In this document: one piece after another, positions 43,644-53,868 of the stretch
Layout: each line of letters opens with the position of its first letter
Position numbering within the stretch: position 1 is the first letter of the stretch
Source of the DNA: Progne subis subis
Lineage: Eukaryota > Chordata > Aves > Passeriformes > Hirundinidae
Assembly: GCA_022316685.1 (NCBI GenBank)
Contig: JAKJHU010000182.1
Coordinates: 186,001-250,000 of the forward strand
Direction of reading: 5' to 3'
Length of the DNA stretch: 64,000 nt
Notes under the pieces: generated by a model
Told to the model about the DNA's origin: nothing
What the model saw: only the letters and a program-made list of their open reading frames with translations
Database searches by the model: none
Translations under genes and position numbers: made by a program

Positions 43644-46600
43644 CTTTAAAAGAGCCAAAACAAAGGCAGAGTGAGACTCCAGTGCGGGGTGACAAAGCAA
43701 CTGCCCTGGTGAGGCCGGAGCAAAGCTATTCCAGGCTATAAATGGGGCAGGAAATGGGAAAAATGGGGCAGGAAATGGGTAAAATGGGGTGGGAAATGGG
43801 AAAAATGGGGCAGGAAATGGGAAAAATGGGGCAGGAAAGAGGAAAAAATGGGGCAGGAAATGGGTAAAATGGGGCGGGAAATGGGAAAAATGGGGCAGGA
43901 AATGGGTAAAATGGGGTGGGAAATGGGAAAAATGGGGCAGAAAATGGGAAAAATGGGGCAGCTGGTGGTACTTACACACATGGGTGGTGGTGTCCAGGTG
44001 CCATCAGCCGAGCAGGTGGTTTTGGAGGCTGTCCCTGAGAACCCATCACGTTTGCAGCGGAAGAGCACCGTTTCATTCACCTCGTACCACAGCTTGTTGA
44101 AGTGAACCACAACGTCCTCCTGCGTCGGGGGCTTGGGGCAGCGAACTGAAGGGGAAACGCACAAAAAAATATTCAAATAATGTGGGGATGGAGGAGAAAA
44201 CAGCCTGCAACCCCCCCTCCGTGAGACAGCAGAGCAGGGCAGGGCTGGCACTCACCTGGCTGGCAGGTGGGCACGGGCGGGTCCCAGGTGCCATCAGCCT
44301 GGCATTGGCTCTGGGCAGCGCCGCTCAGCCCGAAGCCATCGTCACAGGAGAAGCGCAGGAGCAGCCCGTAGGGAAAGGTGAACCGCTGTGGGCTCATCCT
44401 TCCCCTCTGCAGCACGGGCTTGGGGCACCGAACCGCTGCGGGACAGAGAGAGCTGGGAACGGGACCTGGGGACAGCAGAGCTGGGGACAGCAGAGCTGGG
44501 AATGGGAACTGGGGACAGCAGAGCTGGGGACAGCAGAGCTGGGAACGGGAATTGGGGACAGCAGAGCTGGGGACAGCAGAGCTGGGAACGGGACCTGGGG
44601 ACAGCAGAGCTGGGAACGGCAGAGCTGGGAATGGGAACTGGGGACAGCAGAGCTGGGGACAGCAGAGCTGGGAACGGGACCTGGGGACAGCAGAGCTGGG
44701 AACGGCAGAGCTGGGAATGGGAACTGGGGACAGCAGAGCTGGGGACAGCAGAGCTGGGAACGGGACCTGGTGACAGCAGAGCTGGGGACAGCAGAGCTGG
44801 GAACGGGACCTGGGGACAGCAGAGCTGGGAACGGCAGAGCTGGGAATGGGAATTGGGGACAGCAGAGCTGGGGACAGCAGAGCTGGGAACGGGACCTGGG
44901 GACAGCAGAACTGGGGACAGCAGAGCTGGGACAGGGCAAAGCTGCTCCTCCTGACCCCCTGATGACCCCCAGTTAGTGCTAACACTGCCCCCCTAACACA
45001 GGGTCTGGCTCAGCCTGATCCCATACCCTGATCTCATACCCTGATCCCATACCCTGTTCCCATACCCTGTTCCCATACCCTGATCCCATAACCCTGTTCC
45101 CATACCCTGATCCCATACCCTGTTCCCATACCCTGATCCCATACCCTGATCCCATACTCTGTTCCTATACCCTGATCCCATACCCTGTTCCCATACCCTG
45201 TTCCCATAACCCTGTTCCCATACCCTGATCCCATAACCCTGTTCCCATACCCTGATCCCATACCCTGTTCCCATACCCTGATCCCATACCCTGTTCCCAT
45301 ACCCTGTTCCCATAACCCTGATCCCATACCCTGATCCCATACCCTGTTCCCATAACCCTGTTCCCATACCCTGATCCCATACCCTGTTCCCATACCCTGT
45401 TCCCATACCCTGTTCCCATAACCCTGACCCCAAACCACTCACCCCTGCACTCCGGGGCAGGTCCACTCCACTCCAGGCTCTCCCCATCCTCGGAGGTGCA
45501 GTAGAGGGACTCGTCCCCGATGAGGGACAGCCCCTCTGCACACTTGTAGGTCACCTTGGTGCCGTAAGGGAACTCCCTGCCACCTCTGCCAGAGTGCTGC
45601 CCAAAGGGGATTTGTGGAGGGGGCCCACAGACTGTGGAATAAAGGGAATTGGTAACGAGAGACGCCCAGTTATCGCCTTCAGGTGAGAATCAGGAGCATT
45701 TCTGTGAAATCAGCGCGAAGTTCACTCCGTGCTTGGGGTGAGGCAGACGCACAAGAAGCTGCTGCCTGGGTTCTGGCCTCTCACAACAGCTCAGGGCTCC
45801 AGGAACGTCAGGATATTTCCAGTGGTGGCCTCCCCACTCCTGGAAGGCACTGGGGGCCACGTGGGACTCAGTCAAAGCCTGGGCCTGATGGTGTTGGAGG
45901 TATTTTCCACCCAATTATCCTAATTCCAGCTGCGGGGAGGGGACGCCTGGCTCAGCTCGTGTCCCCAGGTGGCAGATCTCCTGTCCCCCGTGTCACACGT
46001 ACCTTTGTCACAGAAGGGCAGTGCGGGCTCCCAGCTCAGATCAGCCCCACAGGTGATGGACTCGGAGCCCTGGAGGCCAAAGCCCTCCTCACACTCCAGC
46101 CTCACCCGGGCCCCCACCGTGTAGTCACTCCTGCCTTTATCCACCTCTTTTCCATGAGGGATGTCTGGCTTTGGGCAATGAGGTTCTAGAAATAATGGGA
46201 AATAAAGGATGTTGTGTATTCCCAGAAAGAGCTCCAGTCGTGCTTTCTGTGGAGGAGAGTTACCAACAAACCTGACCCCTGGGCAGAAAAGTGACCATCC
46301 CCAGGAGCAGGTGTCAGGCTGCCACCCTAAAGGGTCAGCACAGGGAATTGTCCAGCCTCTAAACGCTGGCTGCCCTGGGAGGAGGAGCAGGTTTTTCCCT
46401 CCTGGCAAGGTTTTCCTGAGCTTTTGTGGATATTGCTCTGGCGCTGGGTCAGGAGCTGGGGCAGCGTCAGTTATTTACACTCATTTTTCTCCTGACAGGG
46501 GAAATGCCTTGGGAACATCCCCTGCTCCCTTGTGTCAGCAAAGCAGCCCCAAACACAAACCACATCCCCTTCCAGCTGGGCAAACATCTCCCAGGTTTCT

Positions 46601-49600
46601 CAGGGTTTCTCTGGAAGCTTCCAGCCCACCACCCTCTGCACACACCAGCTCAGCCCTGCCTTTCCTCCACGGAGCCCATCTGGGATCTTTTGCTGCCTGC
46701 ACGTTCCACCTGAACCCAGGAGAAGTAGCTGTGGGACCACCTGGAGCGGGAGGAAACCCTCCACAGCTCCCATCACGCTCCTCCCTCCGCTCTGTCCCAC
46801 CTGGGATGCACTCGGGCACTGCTGGATCCCAGGCACCGTCGCTGCCGCAGCGCAGGGTGATGCTGCTGGCACGGCCTTCGAAAGCAAATCCTTCGGTGCA
46901 CACCACTTCCAGCCTGTCTCCGTACTCATAACCCTCTTTCACTTGCCACGAGTAAAAGGGTTTTCCATTTGGGATGTGTGGGTCCGGGCAAGGAATTCCT
47001 GGGAAAGGCCAAACATCAGCAGGGGTGAAACCGTGGCACAGGAGGTTCGTTGTGAAGACAAGGATGGGACGTCTTGGAGGACACGGATATATTGTGACAT
47101 TAAATCTGCCCCAAAAGCATCCCTAGGCTTTCCTGGAGGGGTGGAATGCTTGTGCTGCACCCTCAAGACCACGAGGGATGTTTTCCAGAGGTTCGAGGCG
47201 CGGGAAAGCGGAGCTGGCAAACAAAGCAAAGCAAACTCTGCAGCTGGGGAATAAATCAAAGGAATTCCAGAGTCGGCAAAGACCCAGCGGGGCTCTGGGG
47301 AATCCCCCCGTGCCTGGGCAGTCCCCACCCTGCTGCAGCTCCTTCACAGCTCCTGGCAGCCAGCAGCAAGCCCCAGGCACTCACTTTCACACGGAGGCGG
47401 GTGCTCACTCCACACAAAGTCCTGCAGGCAGCTGATGTTCCAGGTGGCTTTCCCCACGCTGAACTGGTGGCCCTGCTGGCACTCGTAGGTGACCACGGTG
47501 TCCACGGGGAACAGGTTCCCAGCCAGCCTGGCTTTCACAGCGTTCCTCACGTCTGGGGGGTCATCGCAGCTGCCTGGGGGCAGACACCAGCTTAGGCACA
47601 TCACGGGGATGGAGGGAATCTGGGTAAAAACCACGGGCTCGCATCGTTCCTTCTGAGGCATTGGCTCCCCCAGGTTCGGGAGGGTAGAGAGGGAATGCAA
47701 AGGAGACAAATGAAGATATACATGTCACCCTGGCTTTTCAAAAGGCTTTAAAAAACTCAGTCTGTGGAGGAATCATCAGAGTGATCACTCGAGGATTCAT
47801 CCACAATACAAATATATATTATTTTTTTTCCCCTGGACAGAGATTTTTCACAAGAGTGACAGGACAAGAGTGAAGGGCTTTAAGATGAAGGAGGTTGGGT
47901 TTCAATCAGAGATTAGGAAGAAATTCTTGCCTGTGAGGGTGAAGCTCAGAGCAGCTGTGGCTGCCCCAACCCTGGAAGTGTCCAAGGAGAGGTTGGACAG
48001 GGCTTGGAGGACCTGGGACAGTGGAAGATGTCCCAGCCCATGGCAGGGGTGGGTGGGATGAGCTTTAAGGTCTCTCCCAACCCTAACCATCGCAGGACTC
48101 CATGATTTTGGACTGCACGGCAATTTTCACTGTTACAACAACCCATCATTTCCCATCCAGCGGATACTCCCTGAGCAGGGGGGGTCCCAGGGGGCTGTCC
48201 CTGCACACTCACTGCGCTGGCACAGGGGCAGGGGGGGCTCCCAGAGGTCGCTGTCCCTGCAGGTGGAGGCCCCGGTGCCGCTGAGGCTGTAGCGAAAGTC
48301 ACACTCGAACACCACGGTGTCCCCAAAGGTGTAGAGGGGCCGGTACCCGCTCAGCAGCTTCCCGTGCTCCACTCTGGGCTGCTCACAGGTCACCTCTGTG
48401 CCGGGGGAAACACGCAGGCAATCAGCACTCGGGCTCCAGAGGCGAGGAGAGGGGTTTGGAAAAAATCCCCATCGCCTTTTGCCGCCGAAAAGGGCCAGGA
48501 CAGCCAGCGGTGGGTTTGTGCACCATGCCCCGTGTTGCAGCCGGGGTTTTTAAGGCAAAGCATAAAGAGAGCGCAGGGGAGCAGGTCTGGGGATTTCTTT
48601 GCAGCTGTTCCGTTTTACAGCAGGAGAGAGGGATCAGCTGCCCTGTGAGCACAGTAAAATCCCACTCTCACATCCCTGCTGACACGGTGACCCTAAAGAG
48701 GTGAGGGGAGAGCCCAGCTCCCATCCCAGCTGCCGAACACAGGCTGCCATCTGCAAGGGGCGAAGGAGAGGAGGCTCCAATGCAGCAGAGCAGGAGCAGG
48801 CAGCAGTGCAGGGGCCAGGCTCACCTTTGCATTCCGGAGCTGGGCTGCTCCACACGCCGTTCAGGCTGTCCCTGGTTGTGCAGAAAATTGAGGCCTCTCC
48901 CACCAGGGAGAAAGGTCTCTGTCCCCTCCTGGGGCTGTGGCAGCGGTAGGTGACGGAATCCCCGTACTCAAAGTGCTCCTTGTCCATCCCACTGTGCTGC
49001 CCATTTGCTATTTCCGGAGGGGGTGCGCAGGGAATCGCTGTGGGAGGACGGGAAGAACATCATGAGAACGAGGAAAAAGAGAAAAAAAAAAATAAATTAA
49101 TTCATCTTAAAGCAAAGATCTGGCCAGAAAAAGGTGGAAAGAGGAGGTGGCAGAAGGGTGAGAAATCAAAGGCGGGTCTTGAGGAGCTGCACCAGCCCCG
49201 AGCGGGTTTAGGAAATCCCAGGCTCAAATGCAGCTGCATCACTCCCAGAGATTGAATGAACATTCCTGCAGGAAGGGAAACACAGGTTAAAAATGTCTTT
49301 CCAGGCTCCACTGTGCTCTAAGATGCCAAAATCCTCAGCAGAGCAGCACAACAGCTTCTTTATCCAGCCCCAGGCACATCCCAGATAGTTAAAGAACAGA
49401 TAATTAGGGAACTCTGCTTACCCTGGCAGATGGGAATATCCTTGTTCCACTTAAGAACCTCATTTCTAACCACACATTCAATCTCAGAGTGTCCAATCAG
49501 TCTGTACCTGTGTGAGATGGGAGAGAGGATTACAACACAAACTCAGTCCTGATGTGTTACCCTCACCACACCAGGAAGTTTTGGGCTCCTTTGTCAGAAT

Positions 49601-52321
49601 TCCAGCAGATTGGTCACGGGCGTCATTTTCTCAAGGACACGCGGGCTTTTGACAAAAGCATTTTTTCAATTTAAAAAATGATACATTTCTAAGAAACAGG
49701 GCATGCTTTATCAACTACTTACAGCTCCGAGCATTCACACCTTTCCTTCAAAACGACACTGAAACACTGAGAATGGTTTGGAAAGAGCCAGGAGGGTGAA
49801 CATGAGTTTGGGAAGAGCTGCCTCAAAGCAGGAGCTTAAGACGCTCACGGTCAGTCTTTAAGCTCCCAAAGGAAAGCTTGAAAGGTATTTCAGTCCGGAT
49901 CTGCAATTCCCTACGTGGGGGAGGCTCTGACAGCAAAAGGGGGGGAAAACTTTGGAAGCCTGGCTGGGGAAGAAGAAGCCCTGTGGCCCAGGTGCTCCTG
50001 GCTTACCCGGTGTCGCAGGTGAAGTTGACTGTGGAGCCAAAGGTGAAGGCTTGCAGGCAGGACCAGTCTGCCGTGCTCCGGCTCCCCGGGGTAGGTGCAC
50101 GCCTTGGCTGGGGACAACAGGGCTGCAGTCAGCTCCCAGCTCGGCTTCTTGGCAGGAAAGCCAAAGAGCCGCCCAGTTCTGAGCCAGGGGATGGATCAGA
50201 GGCCTCCAGATCTCCCCTGCAACCCGAGGTCATCCCGTGATGCACGAGGCTGGCCAGACCTGCCCGGGGAGCTGTGGCCTCTGGGGTTTGCAGTGACCTG
50301 TGGCAGCATCTCTTCCCAGCTAAAGGATTCTCCCTCTGCAGCTCAAAGGCTTTTCTAGACACCAGGGTTCAAAACGCCTGAGCAGAAGGACATCCTTGGG
50401 GTCAGCAGCGAGGCACAGCCAGCACCAGAGCTGATTTCAGCTCCTGCCATCGCTGCCGGCAGCCAGAGGAACAAAACCGGCGCCTTCCTTCACTGCCGCC
50501 ATCCCCAGGGCTGCCTTTGGACACTGCTCCAACGGGAGGAGCTGGCAGCGCCAGCGAACAGGAACAAAAACCATGGAATCACAGGAGGGTTTGGGCTGGG
50601 AGGGACCCTGAAGATCACCCTGTGCCGCCCCAAGGGCAGGGACAGCTCCCACGAGACCCAGAACCCACTCACGTATGCAGAAGTCGCCGGTTCCACGCCA
50701 TCTCCCGTTCCCTCCACAGATGAGGACGTTGGAAGCGTAAGCCTTTCTCCCAAAGCCTGGCCTGCAGATGAACTCCATCCTGTATCCAGGGGGGAACACC
50801 TCCGAGCCCTCCAGATGCTCCTTGGGCTCTGCCGACGGCAGCCGCGGCGGAGCAGAACAGCGACCTGCGGACATGGTGTAAGAGTTGGTCTGAAGTTCCC
50901 CTCATTTGCCTCACAATCGTCATAAGGACCCCGAGGACCCCACTGCAGTTCTGGCCTGCTCGAGGTGGGTGCTTGCCAATCATCTGTAGGTGCATTTTCC
51001 TGTGTCACCACGCCACGGTACACGGGCTTTGAGCGGTGTAATGGTAGTTCTGTACCTGAAGATTACACCTGCTTCACGGTCCCTGCTTCACGACAATAGC
51101 CAATGAATTTCCCCACCTCTTGGCCAAGGGAACTTTCTGGGGTAACTTTGGTGGTCCCCCACGGAAAATCCTTCATCTGCTTTGCAACCACTGTGACAGA
51201 CAGAGATCAAAACCCCCTTGCAAGGACTGAGATTGAGACCCTTATATGAAGCCCCTCTCAAGGACTGAGACATGAGACCCTGACAGCCCCAATACAGGGG
51301 CTGGGGCTGACTCAACCAAAGCGAGATGTTTGCCTGGAGGCGTGATCGTTGGACCAAGAAGACAATGGCTCTCGCTTACTGCTAAGAACATGAACTACCT
51401 GTTCCCCCTCGGGAGCTTCAATACATTTACCTGTTTCCCCCGTGACTGAGGACTATAATAAAAACCCCTGAGTTAACCAGAGATTTGGAGCGAGCCTCTC
51501 CCCGACATGACAGGCGGACCCATCGACCGGACCACTAGGACTCCGTCTCCAGGTTTGGTAGCTATATCCCCCCTTTCCTCTCTCTCTCTCTCTCTCTCTC
51601 ACTCTTAATCCCTCTATCACATTTGCTGGGGTCAATCAATAAAAGGTGCATTTGTTTTAATGCTGAAATCCCCTCTGTGTTGTGTTTTGCACTCTGAGAT
51701 CAGAAAACGAACCATCGCGACCTCCGCTTGTACGAGCGGATCGTGACACATGGACCCCGTCACAAACGGGCTGGAGGGAGAAGAACGGAGGGTTCAGGCT
51801 GGATCACCCTCCAGGAGCTCCAGAGGAGGAACCCAGAGCACCCCAAAACTCCTGAAAGCCAGAACCAAAGAGGAGTGCAGCCCGTGGCTGGCAGGGATCT
51901 GGAGGAGCTTCACCCCTCCAGTCCCTCTCCTCACGCCTCGCCCAGCAGATTGAGCAGCTGGACACAAAAGTCCAGGTGAAGCATTTCTTCTCCCCATTTA
52001 GTATAAATTGTTGCAGTCTTTCAGCTAAAATAGTTTTGTATCTGGGGAAAAAAAAAAAAAAAAAAAAAAAAAAAACAGGCAGAGGAAGGTGGATTCTGAT
52101 CACACAGATTTACAGCGCCCTCGAAAGGCAAAGGCAACGAGGAAAACAGAAGGATCCGAGTCTTGCCAAACCCAGGAGGAGGTTTTCCTTCAGAGGAGCT
52201 TAATTTACCCTGATGGACTCTGTCACTTACTGTGGACAGTCGCAATGAGAGCAGCAGTGAGGAGCGACCCAAGGACAGCAGCGCAGTTCCTCGGCCTCCC
52301 CAGCTCCAAGGCCATGTTCAT
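43488..52321 (-). CDS. C4BPA: C4b-binding protein alpha-chain-like gene, 10 SCR plus oligomerisation exon, with frameshift in SCR2
   Basis: Thirteen exons: signal 52231-52321, SCR1 50673-50864, SCR2 split as 50007-50107 plus 49422-49507, SCR3 48825-49037, SCR4 48213-48395, SCR5 47385-47573, SCR6 46801-46998, SCR7 46003-46185, SCR8 45443-45631, SCR9 44256-44435, SCR10 43976-44145, last exon 43488-43643. In mammals C4BP is a plasma multimer that binds C4b and acts as a factor I cofactor. The last exon, entered in phase 0, encodes an amphipathic helix with two cysteines spaced C-x11-C, as in the human chain. That assigns it to C4BPA, as does its place beside PFKFB2. Human C4BPA has eight SCRs. 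The exon sum is 2,131 nt, one base more than a multiple of three. The excess lies in exon 50007-50107, so the frame breaks in SCR2 unless this is a sequencing error. Confidence 0.8.
43740..43962. repeat. Minisatellite (ATGGGGCAGGAAATGGGAAA)
   Basis: About ten 21-22-bp units in the last C4BPA intron, ending about a dozen bases from the SCR10 donor. A plus-strand frame of MGKMG repeats is an artefact. Confidence 0.9.
44455..44935. repeat. Minisatellite (GGGGACAGCAGAGCTGGGAA)
   Basis: About 480 bp of ~19-21-bp units in the C4BPA intron between SCR8 and SCR9. All three plus-strand frames stay open over most of it, which is an artefact of the unit. Confidence 0.9.
45012..45428. repeat. Minisatellite (CCCATACCCTGATCCCATA / CCCTGTTCCCATA)
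   Basis: About thirty units of 13-14 bp in the same intron, adjacent to the SCR8 donor. Frames reading GYGNRVW are artefacts. Confidence 0.9.
47723..47756. mobile_element. Small rearranged fragment of the 13.4/21.9-kb LTR family
   Basis: TGTCACCCTGG resembles the LTR start. It is followed directly by an inverted copy of the LTR's next block (CAAAAGGCTTTAAAAAACTCAG). Only ~34 bp is recognisable. Confidence 0.35.
47840..48110 (+). mobile_element. CR1 LINE 3' fragment
   Basis: AGTGACAGGACAAGAGTG, then GAAATTCTTGCCTGTGAGGG, then GGAAGTGTCCAAGGAGAGG, then GAGCTTTAAGGTCTCTCCC. Among the better preserved copies; lies in the C4BPA intron between SCR4 and SCR5. Confidence 0.8.
50007..50107 (-). pseudogene. 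C4BPA: Frameshifted first half of C4BPA SCR2
   Basis: The exon starts [18 protein letters not shown] in one frame and ends [15 protein letters not shown] in the next frame. At 101 nt it is one base longer than its homologues (100 nt at 37198-37297, 15374-15473, 12279-12378 and 6559-6658). The most economical change is one extra base in the TT at 50051-50052. Read as given, translation meets a TGA shortly into the second half exon. Confidence 0.7.
50566..50665 (-). mobile_element. CR1 LINE 3' fragment
   Basis: CCATGGAATCACAGGAGGG, then TTTGGGCTGGGAGGGACC, then a CAAGGGCAGGGACAGC-like stretch. Located a few bases downstream of the C4BPA SCR1 donor. Confidence 0.6.
50877..51748 (+). mobile_element. 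Solo LTR (872 bp) in C4BPA intron 1, 12 bp from the SCR1 acceptor
   Basis: Starts TGTAAGAG and ends CGTGACA. The flanking 5-bp duplication CATGG lies at 50872-50876 and 51749-51753. Internal promoter-like CTATAATAAAAA lies near 51452, a (TC)n tract at 51577-51600 and AATAAA near 51638. It is antisense to C4BPA. The 5-bp duplication suggests a family different from the 387/397-bp LTRs. Only 12 native bases (50865-50876) separate it from the SCR1 exon start at 50864. Confidence 0.8.
52047..52075 (+). repeat. Poly-A tract
   Basis: An uninterrupted A-run in C4BPA intron 1, possibly the tail of a retroposed sequence, though no body is recognisable. Confidence 0.7.
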
Positions 52322-53862
52322 TCCTGCCCGGAGATCCCACAGATGTTACCACATTCCCTTCCTGGGCCAGTGTCCGTGAGGACAGCACAGGGGTGTTTAG
52401 GGGTGTTTATCCTCAGCTGTCTGCACAGGTCTGATTTCTGAGCAGTTCCTACGGTAGGGGAGCAGAGGGAGCAGGAGCTGAATTTCTTTTTTCAAAATTT
52501 GTGAGTAGAACACTTTATTTGTAGCAATAAATCTCTCGGAAGTTAATTCCTAGTCAGATGAAATCCTGCTGGAGTCAGCAGTTCAGTCCCCTAACAATGA
52601 ATTCCCCTCAGGGGGAGACAGAAGTATCTAAGCAAAAACTTCCTCCAGTTCTGTGCAAATATCATCTGAGTGAAGCTGTAAAGCTCACGAGTCAATCACA
52701 ACAAACTGCTCTGCAAAACGGAATTCAAGTGCAATTTGCACCCCCGAGGGATCTCTAAGAGCCCTCTCTGTGTTATCACTCATGAGCCTGAACCCTCCCA
52801 AAATTCCATAAGCTCCCAGCGCCTGCTTTCCTCCTGAAGATGAGGGTCCCCCTCACTGCCCTCTGCCCTAAACCCAACACTTCCCGTGCCTGTTTCACTC
52901 CTCTGCCCTTCCTTCAATCCTTGTCCCACCTCCTGCTTTAATCTGCTTTAATCTCCTGACCTCGGTGCCTGCTGGAGCTGCACAGAAGCTCCAGCCCGGT
53001 TCCCAGGAGCAGCACTTGGAGCTGCCTGGCTGGGAATTGTCTTACCTGGAGGGGTGGAGGCAGGAGATGGAGAGCCCCGGAGTGTTCAGCACTTGCAGGA
53101 TGAAGTGGGGACTGCTCTCCTCCAGCCCCCCGGGCTCCAGCCCCAGGCAAAGGAGGAGTTTTATAACGCCCACATGCTCAGATCTGGCCCCATGGAGAGA
53201 AACTTCAATTCTGCAGAAACCAGAACTGGCCTGTTACCCATAAATCATTAGGGAAAGAGTTTATTCCACCCCCAGAGCAAAAACACTACAAAAACCGAAT
53301 GCAACCCAGATGTTGAAATTGTTTGGTTTTTGTGCGTGGGGGTGCCAAGACTTTGCAATAATCCCCGCTGAGCTCCACCGGGACCTCGGGCACGCTGCGG
53401 GGTGAGAGATGGAGAGCTGCTTCCCCCCACGCTGGGCTCATCCCCTCTCACCCCAGAAAGCCACGGCCAGCATTCCTAAAGGGATTTCTTCTTTCCCCCC
53501 AGCCCTGTGACAGCAGCACCACCACAGGACCCCGAGCATCGCGCCGAGAATTCCAGGATGGATTGGTTGGAAAGGACCTCGAGGCTCAGTTCCGTGGAAG
53601 CCCTGAGATTCTGAACCCCAGTAAGAACTCCCTCAGAACTGAGAAGGGGAACAGCAGTAGGGTTTAAGAGTCCCCATTTTTCAAGGCAAATTCCCAAACC
53701 AGAGGACGGCTGCCCACCCCTGCAGCCCCTCTTCCCCCAAACACACCCCAGTGACTCCCTGAGCTCCTCACCTCCCCAGAAAAGCAGCACACAGCGCAGG
53801 GTTAGAGCAAACAATGGAAAAAAACCAGAGGAAACGATCCGTGGTTTGTTTTCCTAAGTCCC
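52322..53862. other. Intergenic stretch between C4BPA start and PFKFB2 3' end
   Basis: No exon recognised. It should hold the C4BPA promoter on its left side. A short CR1-like end (CCAGGATGGATTGGTTGG, about 53545-53600) is the only repeat I could name. Confidence 0.5.
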
Positions 53863-53868
53863 TTTATT
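53863..53868 (-). terminator. PFKFB2: Poly(A) signal of PFKFB2
   Basis: AATAAA on the minus strand, about 4.4 kb beyond the PFKFB2 stop. The human gene also has a multi-kilobase 3' UTR. The 53.87-58.30 kb stretch has no other exon-like content and is best read as this UTR. Confidence 0.5.

Noticed and set aside
44182..44976. Long open frames of 130-270 codons on both strands
   Set aside because: They are generated by the GGGGACAGCAGAGCTGGGAA minisatellite, have repetitive composition and are not bounded by sensible splice sites, apart from the genuine SCR9 exon at one end.
45700..45920. Possible old transposon remnant
   Set aside because: Faint resemblance to a repeat 3' end, but no landmark strong enough to name a family.
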